DNA of 64,000 nt. It comes from Roseitranquillus sp963776845 (GTDB taxonomy: Bacteria > Pseudomonadota > Alphaproteobacteria > Rhodobacterales > Rhodobacteraceae). The notes below the pieces were generated by a model. That model worked only from the letters and a program-made list of their open reading frames with translations. It was not told where the DNA came from and searched no databases. The DNA is taken from contig CAVZOJ010000005.1 of assembly GCA_963776845.1 (NCBI GenBank), positions 124,001 to 188,000 of the forward strand, given 5' to 3'. Position numbers and translations under genes: made by a program. Positions 47,910-56,508 of the stretch are shown here, one piece after another. How positions within the stretch are numbered: the first letter of the stretch is position 1; each line of letters opens with the position of its first letter.

Positions 47910-49809
47910 CAAGCCCCTTACCAGATGTGTTGCAGATTGCGCGTCGCTTCGGCGGCGCGCTTTCTCGTTCATTCTCCGAACAAATCGCGCTCGTAGATCC
48001 GGCCCTTGGCCAGGCCCAGCTTCATCGCCGGCGTCCGCGTCGTCTGGCGCGTCCCCATCCAGTTGTGATGGAAGCGGTAGATCTCGATGATCTTCGCCAG
48101 CATCTCGGGCTTGTAGAGGAAGTGCCGGTCCCAGGTCCGGCCGTTCCCGCTCGGCGTAGACACCGGGCGAGATGCGGGGCGCACATTGCTTCTAATCTTG
48201 TGGAAGTAGCTGTCCACGCTGCGCAGCGTGGCGAGGCGCATCAGTCTCGCGCATCTCTCCGTGGAGAGCTCCGGTCGGTCGGTCTTCAAGTCGACAACCC
48301 GAGACGGCTCGGACTTCGTGTGATACGGCCAGGCATAGGGCGTCCCGAGACGATGCCCGGCAAGCCGCTTCACGATCTCCCGGTCGATCTCCTCGTTCAG
48401 GATCTTTTCTGGGAGGCAGTCGAGCTGGTGCGCAGTCAGGCCGAGGTCGGTCCGCAGCTGCCTGCGCCCCTGCGCCCAGAGAGCCTCGCGGGCGTCGTTC
48501 ATCTCGTATTTCGCAAAGGCGACGGTGGCTACATCTACGCGGCCCGCCTGCACCTCGGGTGCGAATGCCGCGAGGAATGCCTTGCTGAGACCGGCGTCTC
48601 CATCCTGGACGAAGTAGAAGCGGCCGTCCGACTTCGAGACCATTCGCCGGAGCATCAGGGCGTGGGCGTATTGCTGGATGTCCTGCCGCACCAGGCCGCC
48701 CTCGTGCGGTAGCTGGAGACCCAGATCGACCTCGGGCGCGATCTCGGGATCAAGCTCGACGCCGGCCGTGATGTCGTCGAGATATTGCTTGAACTCCGAC
48801 GCGGTCCAGAGGCGCCCGTATCGTCGCCAGCAGCGGTCTCTGGCGAGGTCCCCGTTGATCGCCATGTCGATCTCGACCTTCTCCATGTCGCCCGCCGGGT
48901 CGAACTGGAGCTGCCCCAAAACGATGTATCCCGAGTTCGCGTGTGCGGTGCAGAGGTGTTGCACGGACACCGAAGCTCGCTTCTTGCGGTTCGGCCAGTT
49001 GAGCGTCAGCGTCTGTCTGTCCGTGGCGAAGCGGCGGCCATAGCGATCCCAGTCGGTGTCGCGCAGGTCGTTCTCGCGACGCGTCGTGAACTCCCGCACG
49101 CGTTCGTGGACGAAGTCCAGCTTTCGGTAGACATCCCGTGGGGCCAGATCGGCGATCTCCGCGATCTTCGACAGGGAGGTCCCGTGCACCAGAAGCTTGA
49201 GGATCTGCCCGTTCTTCGATTGGCGTCGATGATTTCGCGCAGGGTGCCCGACGGTGAAGGTCGAGCCGCAGCTCTTGCAGACGTATCGCTGATGGCCCGC
49301 CGAGGTCCGGCCGGACTTCCGGTAGAGCTCCGGCCGATCCACGACTGCCTTGCCGTGGGATAGGCAGTCCGCCTTCGAGCAAGATTGCCCTTTGCCATCT
49401 GGCCGTTGCGATCGTCGCAGGCGAGTGTATTCTTCAACGATGGCACGGTTGTTCTTGATGACGGACTCCTGTCCGCACGACCCGCAGGTGAAGGCTTTCT
49501 TGTCGCCGGAGCCGCCGACCGTGCCACGGGGGAAGTTGGCGTTCGCGGGCGACAACCTCAGCCCACGACCATCGCGCGGATCAGGATGGATGCCGAACTG
49601 AGCGCACTGCGCGTTCCGGCAGAAGTTCACATCCACTCCCAAGCAGGGGAGTGGAAGGCGCCGTTTCACGCCTGTCGCAGATTTTTGCGAGACAGACTTC
49701 ACCTGACATCTCCATCACGAGTTCTCGTCAAGCAAGGTCTGCAAGGAAAAGGTTGGCCATTTATTGGCCAACCGAAGAAGTTTCTTCAACACATCTGGTA
49801 AGGGGCTTG
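47910..49809 (-). mobile_element. 1.9-kb insertion sequence with 23-bp perfect inverted ends, IS1-like
   Basis: The ends CAAGCCCCTTACCAG... (47910-47932) and its perfect inverse (49787-49809) are 23 bp. Both sides carry CAGCTGGTC (47901-47909 and 49810-49818), a 9-bp target duplication. Removing the element and one duplication restores the methyltransferase frame to its natural stop. The single gene inside encodes a 577-residue zinc-finger transposase. A 9-bp duplication fits the IS1 family, but the size and single long gene do not fit classical IS1. Confidence 0.92.
47969..49702 (-). CDS. Transposase-like protein with zinc ribbons, IS1-like
   Basis: 577 residues. Three Cys-rich zinc ribbons come first (CRNAQCAQFG, CGSCGQES, CSKADC, then RYVCKSCGSTF), then a helix-turn-helix (LLVHGTSLSKIAEIADLAPRDVYRKLDFV) as in IS1 InsA. 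The catalytic section includes FYFVQDGDAGLSKAF and ends FHHNWMGTRQTTRTPAMKLGLAKG, a C-terminal pattern shared by many DDE transposases. It fills an element with perfect inverted ends. The exact DDE residues cannot be fixed by eye. Confidence 0.8.
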   Translation of the reverse strand: MKSVSQKSATGVKRRLPLPCLGVDVNFCRNAQCAQFGIHPDPRDGRGLRLSPANANFPRGTVGGSGDKKAFTCGSCGQESVIKNNRAIVEEYTRLRRSQRPDGKGQSCSKADCLSHGKAVVDRPELYRKSGRTSAGHQRYVCKSCGSTFTVGHPARNHRRQSKNGQILKLLVHGTSLSKIAEIADLAPRDVYRKLDFVHERVREFTTRRENDLRDTDWDRYGRRFATDRQTLTLNWPNRKKRASVSVQHLCTAHANSGYIVLGQLQFDPAGDMEKVEIDMAINGDLARDRCWRRYGRLWTASEFKQYLDDITAGVELDPEIAPEVDLGLQLPHEGGLVRQDIQQYAHALMLRRMVSKSDGRFYFVQDGDAGLSKAFLAAFAPEVQAGRVDVATVAFAKYEMNDAREALWAQGRRQLRTDLGLTAHQLDCLPEKILNEEIDREIVKRLAGHRLGTPYAWPYHTKSEPSRVVDLKTDRPELSTERCARLMRLATLRSVDSYFHKIRSNVRPASRPVSTPSGNGRTWDRHFLYKPEMLAKIIEIYRFHHNWMGTRQTTRTPAMKLGLAKGRIYERDLFGE

Positions 49810-49818
49810 CAGCTGGTC

Positions 49819-49863
49819 TGCGGGCTTTTCTTCGGCGAGGGCCGCCTGGAGGCCGCGGAATGA
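49819..49863 (+). pseudogene. 3' end of the split DNA methyltransferase gene
   Basis: CGLFFGEGRLEAAE and stop. It joins in frame to EAEQLV at 47909 when the IS is removed, and its stop overlaps the ATG of the DUF5681 gene, showing that both genes formed an operon. Confidence 0.85.
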
Positions 49864-50565
49864 CCGGCAGGCGATCCGATCCCGGGCGCAAGCTCGACCC
49901 GGGACTGCCGTCTCGAGGCAACTACGAGGTCGGCTACGGCAAGCCGCCGAAGGAGACCCGCTTCCGCAAGGGCACCTCCGGCACCACGAAGGGGCGCCCC
50001 AAGGGAGCCAGGAACACGGCCCCGACGCTCAACGCCGAGCGGCTGAAGGCGATCGTGCGCGAGGAGGCGTATCGTACCGTCGCTCTCCGCGACGGCGTTC
50101 GCGACGTGAAGATCCCGATTGCCCAGGCGGTGGTCCGTTCGCTCACGGTCAATGCCGCCAAGGGCAATGCCCGGGCGCAGCGTCTCTTCACCGAGATGCT
50201 GTGGTCGACCGAGCGCGAGGACAAGCAGCTGAACGACGAGTGGCTCGACGTGGCGATGAGCTACAAGATCGAGTGGGAGCGCGAGCTCGACCGCCGCGCC
50301 CGCCTCGGCATCACCGACCTGCCGCCGCCGCTGCCGCATCCCGACCACGTCGCGATCGACATGGACCGCGGCACTGCCCGCATCATCGGGCCGGCGACGA
50401 AGGAGCAGAAGGCAGAGCACGAGATGTGGCTGTCGCGGAAGGTGGACTTCGAGGCGGAGGTCGAGGAGCTGGAGGGCGAACTGGCGACGGCAACGGACCC
50501 GAAGATGCGCGAGCTCCTGGAGAACGACCGAACGACCTGCAGCAGACCTCGACATCATCCGCTGA
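49860..50565 (+). CDS. DUF5681 family protein, one frameshift near the end
   Basis: ATGA overlap with the methyltransferase. RFRKGTSGTTKGRPKGARN is the DUF5681 signature, a Gly/Lys-rich DNA-contact-like motif; a central acidic helix and a C-terminal coiled segment (FEAEVEELEGELATA) follow. One extra base near 50528 hides the natural end; repaired it reads LLENDERPAADLDIIR and stops at 50565. Members occur beside methylases and ParB-like proteins in phage-like and plasmid DNA; function unknown. Confidence 0.82.
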
Positions 50566-51065
50566 TCGCTGCCGCCGGGTTGATCGGTCTGGAGACAGGG
50601 GCGCCGCCTCTCGGCACTCCGCCGCAACGCAGGACTTCGCCGCCGTACCCGTGGTCACCAGCGGATGACCGCAAGCTGCGGTGTCTTGGGCGTTCGGCGG
50701 ATCGGAGGGGCTGGTCGGTGTCCCGACTTCGCTGCGTTCTCGATGTCGCTCTTCGATTGCAAAGAACTGCGCAAACGGCCGTCCGACAAGAGGATCGCGT
50801 TGCGCGCGCAGCATCGGTCCGGGTGACACACATGGCCCAAAGTGCTCCTTCGCCGCCTTCGTCCTGTCGCGATGCCGCATAGTTCCAAGTCGTTGGTTTC
50901 TTGTGCAGAGGGGCCGCCACAACGAACTAACGGAATGGGCTTCCGCAGCGGCAGTGGATGGCGGGGACCAAGCGAGGTGCACTGGCGCGGTGCGCCAACC
51001 GTACGTACATTGCACTGGCAAATTCGCGGCGTCCCGTCACGCTTGAACCGGGCGCTTCGCCGTCG
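50566..51065. other. 500 bp of accessory DNA without a supported gene
   Basis: No frame has domain-like sequence, and composition changes several times, as in rearranged DNA. A short palindrome-like CCGTACGTAC at about 50998 is the only structure noted. Confidence 0.4.
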
Positions 51066-51215
51066 CTATGCCTGCTGGGCAGGCGCAACACGGTTCCAGC
51101 CAAGGAGACGCAGGATCAACGCCCGAGCCCAGACCACATACAGGACGCCGAGGAGCGAGTAGAGGACCCAATCGATACTCCTCGATAGCTCGTTCTCGGC
51201 GGTTCCGTTCAGCAC
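51066..51215 (-). CDS. Small membrane protein, 49 residues
   Basis: GTG 51215 directly follows the stop of the next upstream small gene. One strong helix (IDWVLYSLLGVLYVVWARALIL) spans most of the protein. Unknown function; the pair with 51216-51392 looks like a two-gene operon cut off from its promoter by the IS3 element. Confidence 0.5.
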   Translation of the reverse strand: MLNGTAENELSRSIDWVLYSLLGVLYVVWARALILRLLGWNRVAPAQQA

Positions 51216-51392
51216 TCAGACCAGCGGTATCGCCAGCGCAGCGGCTCCACGGTGCCGGCCCTCGAACGCGCGGGGCACGACTAGGAGGCCGAGAAGCGCC
51301 GCGACAAGAAGGGCGCCGGCCGTGCTCGGCCAGAGATCGAAGAGAACTGTGAAAAGCGCCGCCACCACGCCCGCCATGAGCGCCGAGAGCAT
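51216..51392 (-). CDS. Small membrane protein, 58 residues
   Basis: Two hydrophobic helices (LMAGVVAALFTVLFDLW and GALLVAALLGLLVVP) with a basic C-terminal region. ATG 51392; upstream GAGA is a weak ribosome site. The IS3 left end lies 30 bp upstream. Confidence 0.5.
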   Translation of the reverse strand: MLSALMAGVVAALFTVLFDLWPSTAGALLVAALLGLLVVPRAFEGRHRGAAALAIPLV

Positions 51393-51450
51393 GCTCTCGA
51401 TCCCGGTCTCGCGCACTGGCCTGCCCCCATCGGGTGGTCCGGGTTCATTC

Positions 51451-52350
51451 TTAGTGCATGACGGGTCTCGGGGCCACGATCGGTGTGACCGGCGCAGCGG
51501 GTCCGGATGGCGGAGCCGGCCACTGCACGACCTCGGGCGCTGGGGGGTGGTATCCCAACGATGAATGTGGGCGTTTCGTGTTGTAGTGTCGGCGCCAGGC
51601 TTCGATGACGGTACGCGCCTCAGCGAGGCTGTAGAAGATTTCGCCGTCAAGGAGCTCGTCGCGGAGCTTCGAGTTGAAGCTCTCGCAGTAGCCGTTCTCC
51701 CACGGGCTGCCGGGCTCGATGAATGCGGTCCGGGCGCCGACGGCCGCGATCCAGTCCCGCACGGCCTTGGCGATGAATTCGGGGCCATGATCGGATCTGA
51801 TGTGCCCGGGAATGCCGCGGAGGATGAACAGGTCCGACAGGACGTCGATGACATCGGTCGATCTGAGCTTCCGGTCGACCCGGATCGCCAGGCACTCCCG
51901 GGTGAACTCGTCGATCACGTTGAGCATTCGGAACTTCCGTCCGTCGTGGGTGCGATCCTCGACGAAGTCGTAGGACCAGACGTGATTGCGATGCTCCGGC
52001 CGCAGCCGGATGCACGACCCGTCGTTCAGCCATAGGCGGCCCTTCTTCGGTTGCTTTTGCGGCACCTTCAGCCCCTCCCGTCGCTATATACGTTCGACCC
52101 GCTTTACGTTCACCACCCAGCCGGCATCGCGGAGCAGCGCCGCGATCCGGCGGTAGCCGTAGCGGCCGTACCGGCTGGCCAGCGTCACGATGTCTGCGGT
52201 CAGGGCGGCTTCGTCGCTGCGGCCCCGCGGCACCTTGCGCTGTGTCGAGCGATGCTGCCCGAGGACGCGGCACGCGAGCCGTTCCGAACGTGCAGCTTTG
52301 CCATGACGTGCTCGACGCAGCGGCGACGGCGGGCGGGGCTCAGAAGTTTC
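51451..52350 (-). pseudogene. IS3 orfB transposase, with a shift and an amber stop
   Basis: The DDE core is intact (VWSYDFVEDRTHDGRKFRMLNVIDEFTRECLAI, HIRSDHGPEFIA, WENGYCESFNSKLRDELL). Upstream, RVERI is followed by TAG where relatives have Trp (RIWRREGLKVPQK), and the LHV/SERLACRVLGQ junction needs a frame change. Not functional as read. Confidence 0.85.
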
Positions 52351-52642
52351 CCGATGCCGCCTCGCGCAAGATCAGCTTCTCCTGCGTCAGGTCCGACACG
52401 GCCTGACGCAGCCGCTGGTTCTCCTTCTCAAGCTCCTTCAGGCGCTTCACCTGATCGGTCTTCAGCCCGCCATACTCCCGTCGCCAGCGGTAATACGTGA
52501 ACTGCGTCACGCCGATCGAGCGCACTGCCTCAGCCACCGATCGCCCCTGCGACACCAGCACGTCCACCTGCCGCAGCTTCGCGACGATCTCCTCGGGCTT
52601 GTACCTCTTCCTGGCCCGTCCTCCGTTTGGCTCGAAAGCCAT
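52340..52642 (-). CDS. IS3 orfA protein
   Basis: 100 residues: helix-turn-helix (KRYKPEEIVAKLRQ, VTQFTYYRWRREYGG) and leucine zipper (LKELEKENQRLRQAVSDLTQEKLILREA), the standard OrfA of the IS407 group. In the family a -1 frameshift near the end joins it to OrfB. Confidence 0.9.
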   Translation of the reverse strand: MAFEPNGGRARKRYKPEEIVAKLRQVDVLVSQGRSVAEAVRSIGVTQFTYYRWRREYGGLKTDQVKRLKELEKENQRLRQAVSDLTQEKLILREAASGNF

Positions 52643-52672
52643 ACCTCAGGGAGGACCCCTTCTCAGGGGGCA

Positions 52673-52907
52673 GGCCACGAACTGCGCGGCGAGCTGGCGG
52701 GCCGGATCGACCGGCTGGTGTCGGCGGACGACCCGGAGGACGCGCGGGCGGCGATCGAGGCGACGGTGGGGGCGGCGGAGCCGCAACTGGTCCCCGACGC
52801 CCTGAGCCAGCTCGGGACGATACTGGTGTGGGACAGCGAGACCCTGATCGAGCGGTCGGGGATGATGGCGACCGACTGGCCAATCCCGGCTCCAACGCTG
52901 CGGTCAC
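52673..52907 (+). pseudogene. Unknown gene, fragment between IS3 and IS21 copy 2
   Basis: Frame HELRGELAGRIDRLVSADDPEDARAAIEATVGAAEPQLVPDALSQLGTILVW... runs into IS21 at the duplicated GCGGTCAC. Joined to 55508 it continues QSDPELTPELIAETTLEEWLGELYRGIV and stops, so this was one gene. The IS3 insertion broke its 5' part. I do not recognise the family. Confidence 0.7.
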
Positions 52908-53012
52908 TGCGCATTCCGGAGCATTCGGTCAGCGGTTCCGGCGACATCCGGTCGGCCATTCCGACGCATCCGGTCACCGGGTCGCGTCGCCGCTGAGCTG
53001 GGTTTCGTCGTG

Positions 53013-53783
53013 TCAGCCACGGGCCTGCGCGTCAATCTCTGAGGCAGCGTCCGGCCCGGTCTTCTTCCGCATCGAAGGTCCGTCGAGGTCGAGCCGGTAG
53101 GCGTTGTGGACGAGGCGGTCGAGGATGGCGTCGGCGAAGGTCGGTTCGCCGACGACGTCGTGCCAGGCGTCGACGGGAAGCTGGCTGGTGATCAGCGTGG
53201 AGCCGGCGCCGTATCGGTCCTCGACGATCTCCATGAGGTCGCGCCGCTGACTGGCGGTGAGCCGGTCGGGACCCCAGTCATCAAGGATCAGCAAGTCCAC
53301 CCTGACGAGACTGCGGAACAGCCGCGGGAACCGGCCATCGCCGTGCGCGAGCTCGAGCTCGGCGAAGAGCCGGGGCAGCCGCTTGTAGATGACGGTGCGG
53401 TCGTCGCGGCAGGCTTTCTGGCCGAGGGCGCTGGCGAGCCAGGTCTTGCCAACCCCGCAGGGGCCCGTGATCAGCAGGTTGCGCTTCTCGGCGATCCATC
53501 TGCCTGTCGCCAGCCTCTGGAACAGCGCCTTGTCGAGCTTGCGGGGCGTCCGGTAGTCGACGTCCTCGATGGCGGCGCCAGCCTGGCGCAGCTTCGCGGC
53601 GCGCATCCGGGTCTGGAAGCGCCTGGTGTTCCGGCTGGCGACCTCGCGATCGATGAGCAGGGCGAGCCATTCGGGGTGGGTAAGGTCGCCGGCCGCGTCC
53701 TGCGCCTGCAACTCGGTGAAGGCTTCGGCCATGCCGTCGAGCCGGAGGGCTCTCAGCTGGTCGAGTGTAGGATGGTCGAGCAT
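53013..53783 (-). CDS. istB: IstB of IS21 copy 2
   Basis: 256 residues, almost identical to the copy 1 protein (one visible change, LVRVDLL against LVRADLL). Walker A GPCGVGKTW and Walker B LLILDDWG are intact. Confidence 0.95.
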   Translation of the reverse strand: MLDHPTLDQLRALRLDGMAEAFTELQAQDAAGDLTHPEWLALLIDREVASRNTRRFQTRMRAAKLRQAGAAIEDVDYRTPRKLDKALFQRLATGRWIAEKRNLLITGPCGVGKTWLASALGQKACRDDRTVIYKRLPRLFAELELAHGDGRFPRLFRSLVRVDLLILDDWGPDRLTASQRRDLMEIVEDRYGAGSTLITSQLPVDAWHDVVGEPTFADAILDRLVHNAYRLDLDGPSMRKKTGPDAASEIDAQARG

Positions 53784-53793
53784 CGTCTCTCCT

Positions 53794-55323
53794 TCAGTGG
53801 AAGTATCCGGCGCCGCGGATGTTGAGGTGAGTGATCGCTGGCCCGTCCGCGGCATCCTCGGGCCGCCGGCGATCGAGGTTGTTCCTGAGGATCGAGTTCA
53901 CCGAGGTGTAGGAGCGTGCGCCGATCTCGAGCGCCCGCGTGCAGGCGGCCTCGAGCCTGTCGCGGCCATGGGTCCGGGCCAGGCGCAGGATGCCGAGGCA
54001 GGAGCGGAAGCCCTGCTCGGGATGGGTGCGCTCCCGCAGTATCACCTCGACCAGGGTCGACGTGCCGGGCCCGATCCCGGCGGCCTGACGCCGCAGCTTC
54101 TCCGGCGTCCAGTCGGCATGGCGCCGATGGCTCGACGGCATGTGGTCGCGCAGGGTGGTGTGCTGCCGGTTCGACGAGGTGCGGGCGTGCGCCGCGACCC
54201 GTGCGCCGCGGTGGAAGATCTCCACCGTCCTCGCGGTGATCCGCACCCAGACCTGCTCGCGCAGGAGCGCGTAGGGCACCGAGTAGTAATGCTTCTCGAC
54301 CTCGACGTGGTAGTCGAGCCCGACGGCACGCTGCCGCCACTCGGCGTAGACGTATGGCACCTGCGGCAGCGGCTTCAGCGCCGGTCGCTCCAGCTCCTCG
54401 AAGAGCACGCGCCGGCTGGCGCCGAGGTGCCGGGTGACGCGGTGGTTGAGGCGGTCGAGCAGCTCGCGGATGGCCTCGTTGATCTCCGAGAGCGAGAAGA
54501 ACCTGCGGTTCCTCAGCCGCGCGATGATCCAGCGCTCGGCGATCTGCACCGCAACCTCGACCTTTGCCTTGTCGCGCGGCTTGCGCGGCCGCGCCGGAAC
54601 CACCGCGGTGTCGTAATGCGCGGCCATGTCGGCGTAGGTGCGGTTCACCGCCGGCTCGTAGAAGCAGGCGCGGGTGACGCCGGCCTTGAGGTTGTCCGAG
54701 ACGATCTGGCCGGGCACGCCGCCGAAATAGGACAGCGCCCGGCAGTGCGCGCCGATCCAGTCGGAGAGCCCCTGCGTCCAGGTCGCCTCTGCGTAGGTGT
54801 AGTTCGAGGCGCCGAGCGCGGCGACGAAGAGCTGCGCCTCGCGGACCTCGCCGGTCGCGGGGTCGATCACCTCGAGCGTGGTGCCGGCGTAGTCGACGAA
54901 CATCCGCTCGCCGGCGACATGGTGCTGGCGCATGGTCGGCGAGAGGCGCCGTTCCCAGCGGCGGTAGAGTTCGCAGAACCGGCTGTAGCCGTAGCCGTCG
55001 GGATGAACGGCGCGGTGCTCCTCCCAAAGGAGCGACAGCGTCACGCCCTTGCGCCGCAGCTCGCGGTGGACCGCAGCCCAGTCCGGCTGGGATCGCACGG
55101 CCCGCGTCTCGCCGCCGGTCGGATGGAACAGTCGGCGCTCCAACTCGGCATCCGTCAGCTCGGCAGGGAGCGGCCATGACAGCCCCGTCCGCTCCAGGCG
55201 CTTCACGTACTCGCTGGCTGTCGACTGGCTCACCCCGAGGCTCGCCGCGATCTTCCGCGTCGAGAACCCGCTGGCGCGCAGCCGCATCGCGTCCCTGATC
55301 TTCCGCATCGGCAATCTCTTCAT
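53794..55323 (-). CDS. istA: IstA transposase of IS21 copy 2, intact
   Basis: 509 residues with helix-turn-helix (IAASLGVSQSTASEYVKRL) and integrase core (MFVDYAGTTLEV, FGGVPGQIVSDNLKAGV, and the Glu-bearing KPRDKAKVEVAVQIAERW). It differs from copy 1 by several residues and lacks the extra base. This copy is probably active. Confidence 0.95.
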   Translation of the reverse strand: MKRLPMRKIRDAMRLRASGFSTRKIAASLGVSQSTASEYVKRLERTGLSWPLPAELTDAELERRLFHPTGGETRAVRSQPDWAAVHRELRRKGVTLSLLWEEHRAVHPDGYGYSRFCELYRRWERRLSPTMRQHHVAGERMFVDYAGTTLEVIDPATGEVREAQLFVAALGASNYTYAEATWTQGLSDWIGAHCRALSYFGGVPGQIVSDNLKAGVTRACFYEPAVNRTYADMAAHYDTAVVPARPRKPRDKAKVEVAVQIAERWIIARLRNRRFFSLSEINEAIRELLDRLNHRVTRHLGASRRVLFEELERPALKPLPQVPYVYAEWRQRAVGLDYHVEVEKHYYSVPYALLREQVWVRITARTVEIFHRGARVAAHARTSSNRQHTTLRDHMPSSHRRHADWTPEKLRRQAAGIGPGTSTLVEVILRERTHPEQGFRSCLGILRLARTHGRDRLEAACTRALEIGARSYTSVNSILRNNLDRRRPEDAADGPAITHLNIRGAGYFH

Positions 55324-55507
55324 CGGGCTCCCCGCACTCCATCAGGAGCGCGAGGCTACCCGCCGCAGGATCGCCCAGCAGCGCCGCTACCCGAGGTCCG
55401 GCAGGGTGACCGGATGCCCCGGAATCGGTGACCGGATCAGATCGGAATCACCGACCGGATGAAATCGGAACGCCTGACCGGATGGCCCCGGTGCGTGCAG
55501 CGGTCAC

Positions 55508-55593
55508 AGAGCGACCCGGAGCTGACGCCGGAGCTGATCGCGGAGACGACGCTGGAGGAGTGGCTGGGGGAGCTGTACCGCGGGATCGTGTAG
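55508..55593 (+). pseudogene. 3' end of the gene split by IS21 copy 2
   Basis: The codon broken at 52907 is completed here and the frame closes with GELYRGIV and TAG. The exact fit confirms the insertion site. Confidence 0.75.
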
Positions 55594-55859
55594 TCCGCGA
55601 CAACACCGAGGCGGAGAGCGCCTTTCAGGTCCAGTACGCGCCGCGCTCCAACGCCCGTTTCTTCGTCGGCACGCTGGTGCCCAAGAACATGCAGCAGAGC
55701 ATGACGCGAGCGCTCGACGACCTCGAGCAGCGCGCCGGCGACATCGACGACTTCGTGGCGCGCGAGTTGGGCTACACCCGCGACGAGCTGCTGGGGACCG
55801 ACGCGGCGCCGGGCTACTTCTCGGCCGAGCAGGTCGACGCAGCGAGACTAATTCCGTCG
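55594..55859 (+). pseudogene. C-terminal fragment of an unidentified protein
   Basis: VRDNTEAESAFQVQYAPRSNARFFVGTLVPKNMQQ...DDFVARELGYTRDELLGTDAAPGYFSAEQVDA looks like a folded conserved domain, but no start codon and no upstream part are present; the 5' end meets the stop of the preceding fragment. It may be the end of a large plasmid- or ICE-type helicase-like protein; I am not sure. Confidence 0.5.
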
Positions 55860-55862
55860 GAG

Positions 55863-56258
55863 TCAGGCGACCAGAAGATCATCCCGGCTGTGCCCCGCAT
55901 CCATGGCCTTCTTGAACCAGTCGGGTTGACGTCCGCGGCCGGACCAGGTCAGGGAGGGATCCTCCGGGTGCCTATACTTCGGGATCTGCAAGTTCCGCTG
56001 CGATCCGCCCTGCACGACGTCCTTCAGCGCAAGCCCGTGCTTCTGAGCCACCAGCTCCATCTCGCGGAGCGCCTCCTCGCGCTTGCGCTTCTCATAGCTT
56101 TTCAGAACGTTTTCGATGTCCTTGCTCAGCTGGAGAAGCTCACCGAGATCGAGCGCACTCAGATCGACGTCGATCGCCGCCGCCGACTGCGCCGGCTCAG
56201 CTGACTTCGACTTCGCCGCGCGTGATCCGGTTGCCGGTTTTCGTGCTGCCTTTGCCAT
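55863..56258 (-). CDS. H-NS histone-like family protein
   Basis: 131 residues. A basic Ala/Lys N-terminal tail (KAARKPATGSRAAKSK) precedes an oligomerisation helix (LGELLQLSKDIENVLKSYEKRKREEAL) and the C-terminal DNA-binding motif KYRHPEDPSLTWSGRGRQPDWFKKAMDAG. Such xenogeneic silencers bind AT-rich or horizontally acquired DNA; one encoded inside the island may silence it. It has no downstream partner. Confidence 0.92.
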   Translation of the reverse strand: MAKAARKPATGSRAAKSKSAEPAQSAAAIDVDLSALDLGELLQLSKDIENVLKSYEKRKREEALREMELVAQKHGLALKDVVQGGSQRNLQIPKYRHPEDPSLTWSGRGRQPDWFKKAMDAGHSRDDLLVA

Positions 56259-56508
56259 TGATCCTCCGTTCGCTTTGCTAACTCATCGCGTCAAGTGCAC
56301 ATTCGGAGAGAAATCGTCAATAAGATTGCGCGGAGTTGCAGCTGGAAATTGTGTGAAGGGGTTTCAGTTGAACTTGGAGGGCTGGCAAATCTACGGCCGT
56401 GGTGAAGATCCGCAGTAGTAACAGTGGTTCAGTCAGATACAGAACTTCTGCGCCGTCTGTGCTACGATGAGCATTGGTAACGTCCCAATTAAGCGCCTGG
56501 AGGAAGAC

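Larger units (their letters stand above)
51422..52672 (-). mobile_element. IS3-family element, IS407-like
   Basis: 1251 bp with ends TGCCCCCATCGGG and TGCCCCCTGAGAAGGGG, flanked by GGCC on both sides (51418-51421 and 52673-52676), a 4-bp duplication as in the IS407 group. Contains orfA and a damaged orfB. Confidence 0.88.
52908..55499 (-). mobile_element. IS21-family insertion sequence, copy 2
   Basis: 2592 bp between perfect 8-bp duplications GCGGTCAC (52900-52907 and 55500-55507). Ends and terminal ATCCGGTCA-type repeats match copy 1, in opposite orientation, so the two copies form a 25-kb-apart inverted pair that could invert the island. Both genes are open. Confidence 0.95.

Noticed and set aside
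49660..49800. Separate short genes inside the 1.9-kb IS near its right end
   Set aside because: This is the untranslated end of the IS with a small hairpin (GGTTGGCCA-TTTA-TTGGCCAACC area); no frame has support.
53569..55179. A 536-codon plus-strand frame over istA of IS21 copy 2
   Set aside because: The same frame appears opposite istA in copy 1, so it is a by-product of istA codon use.
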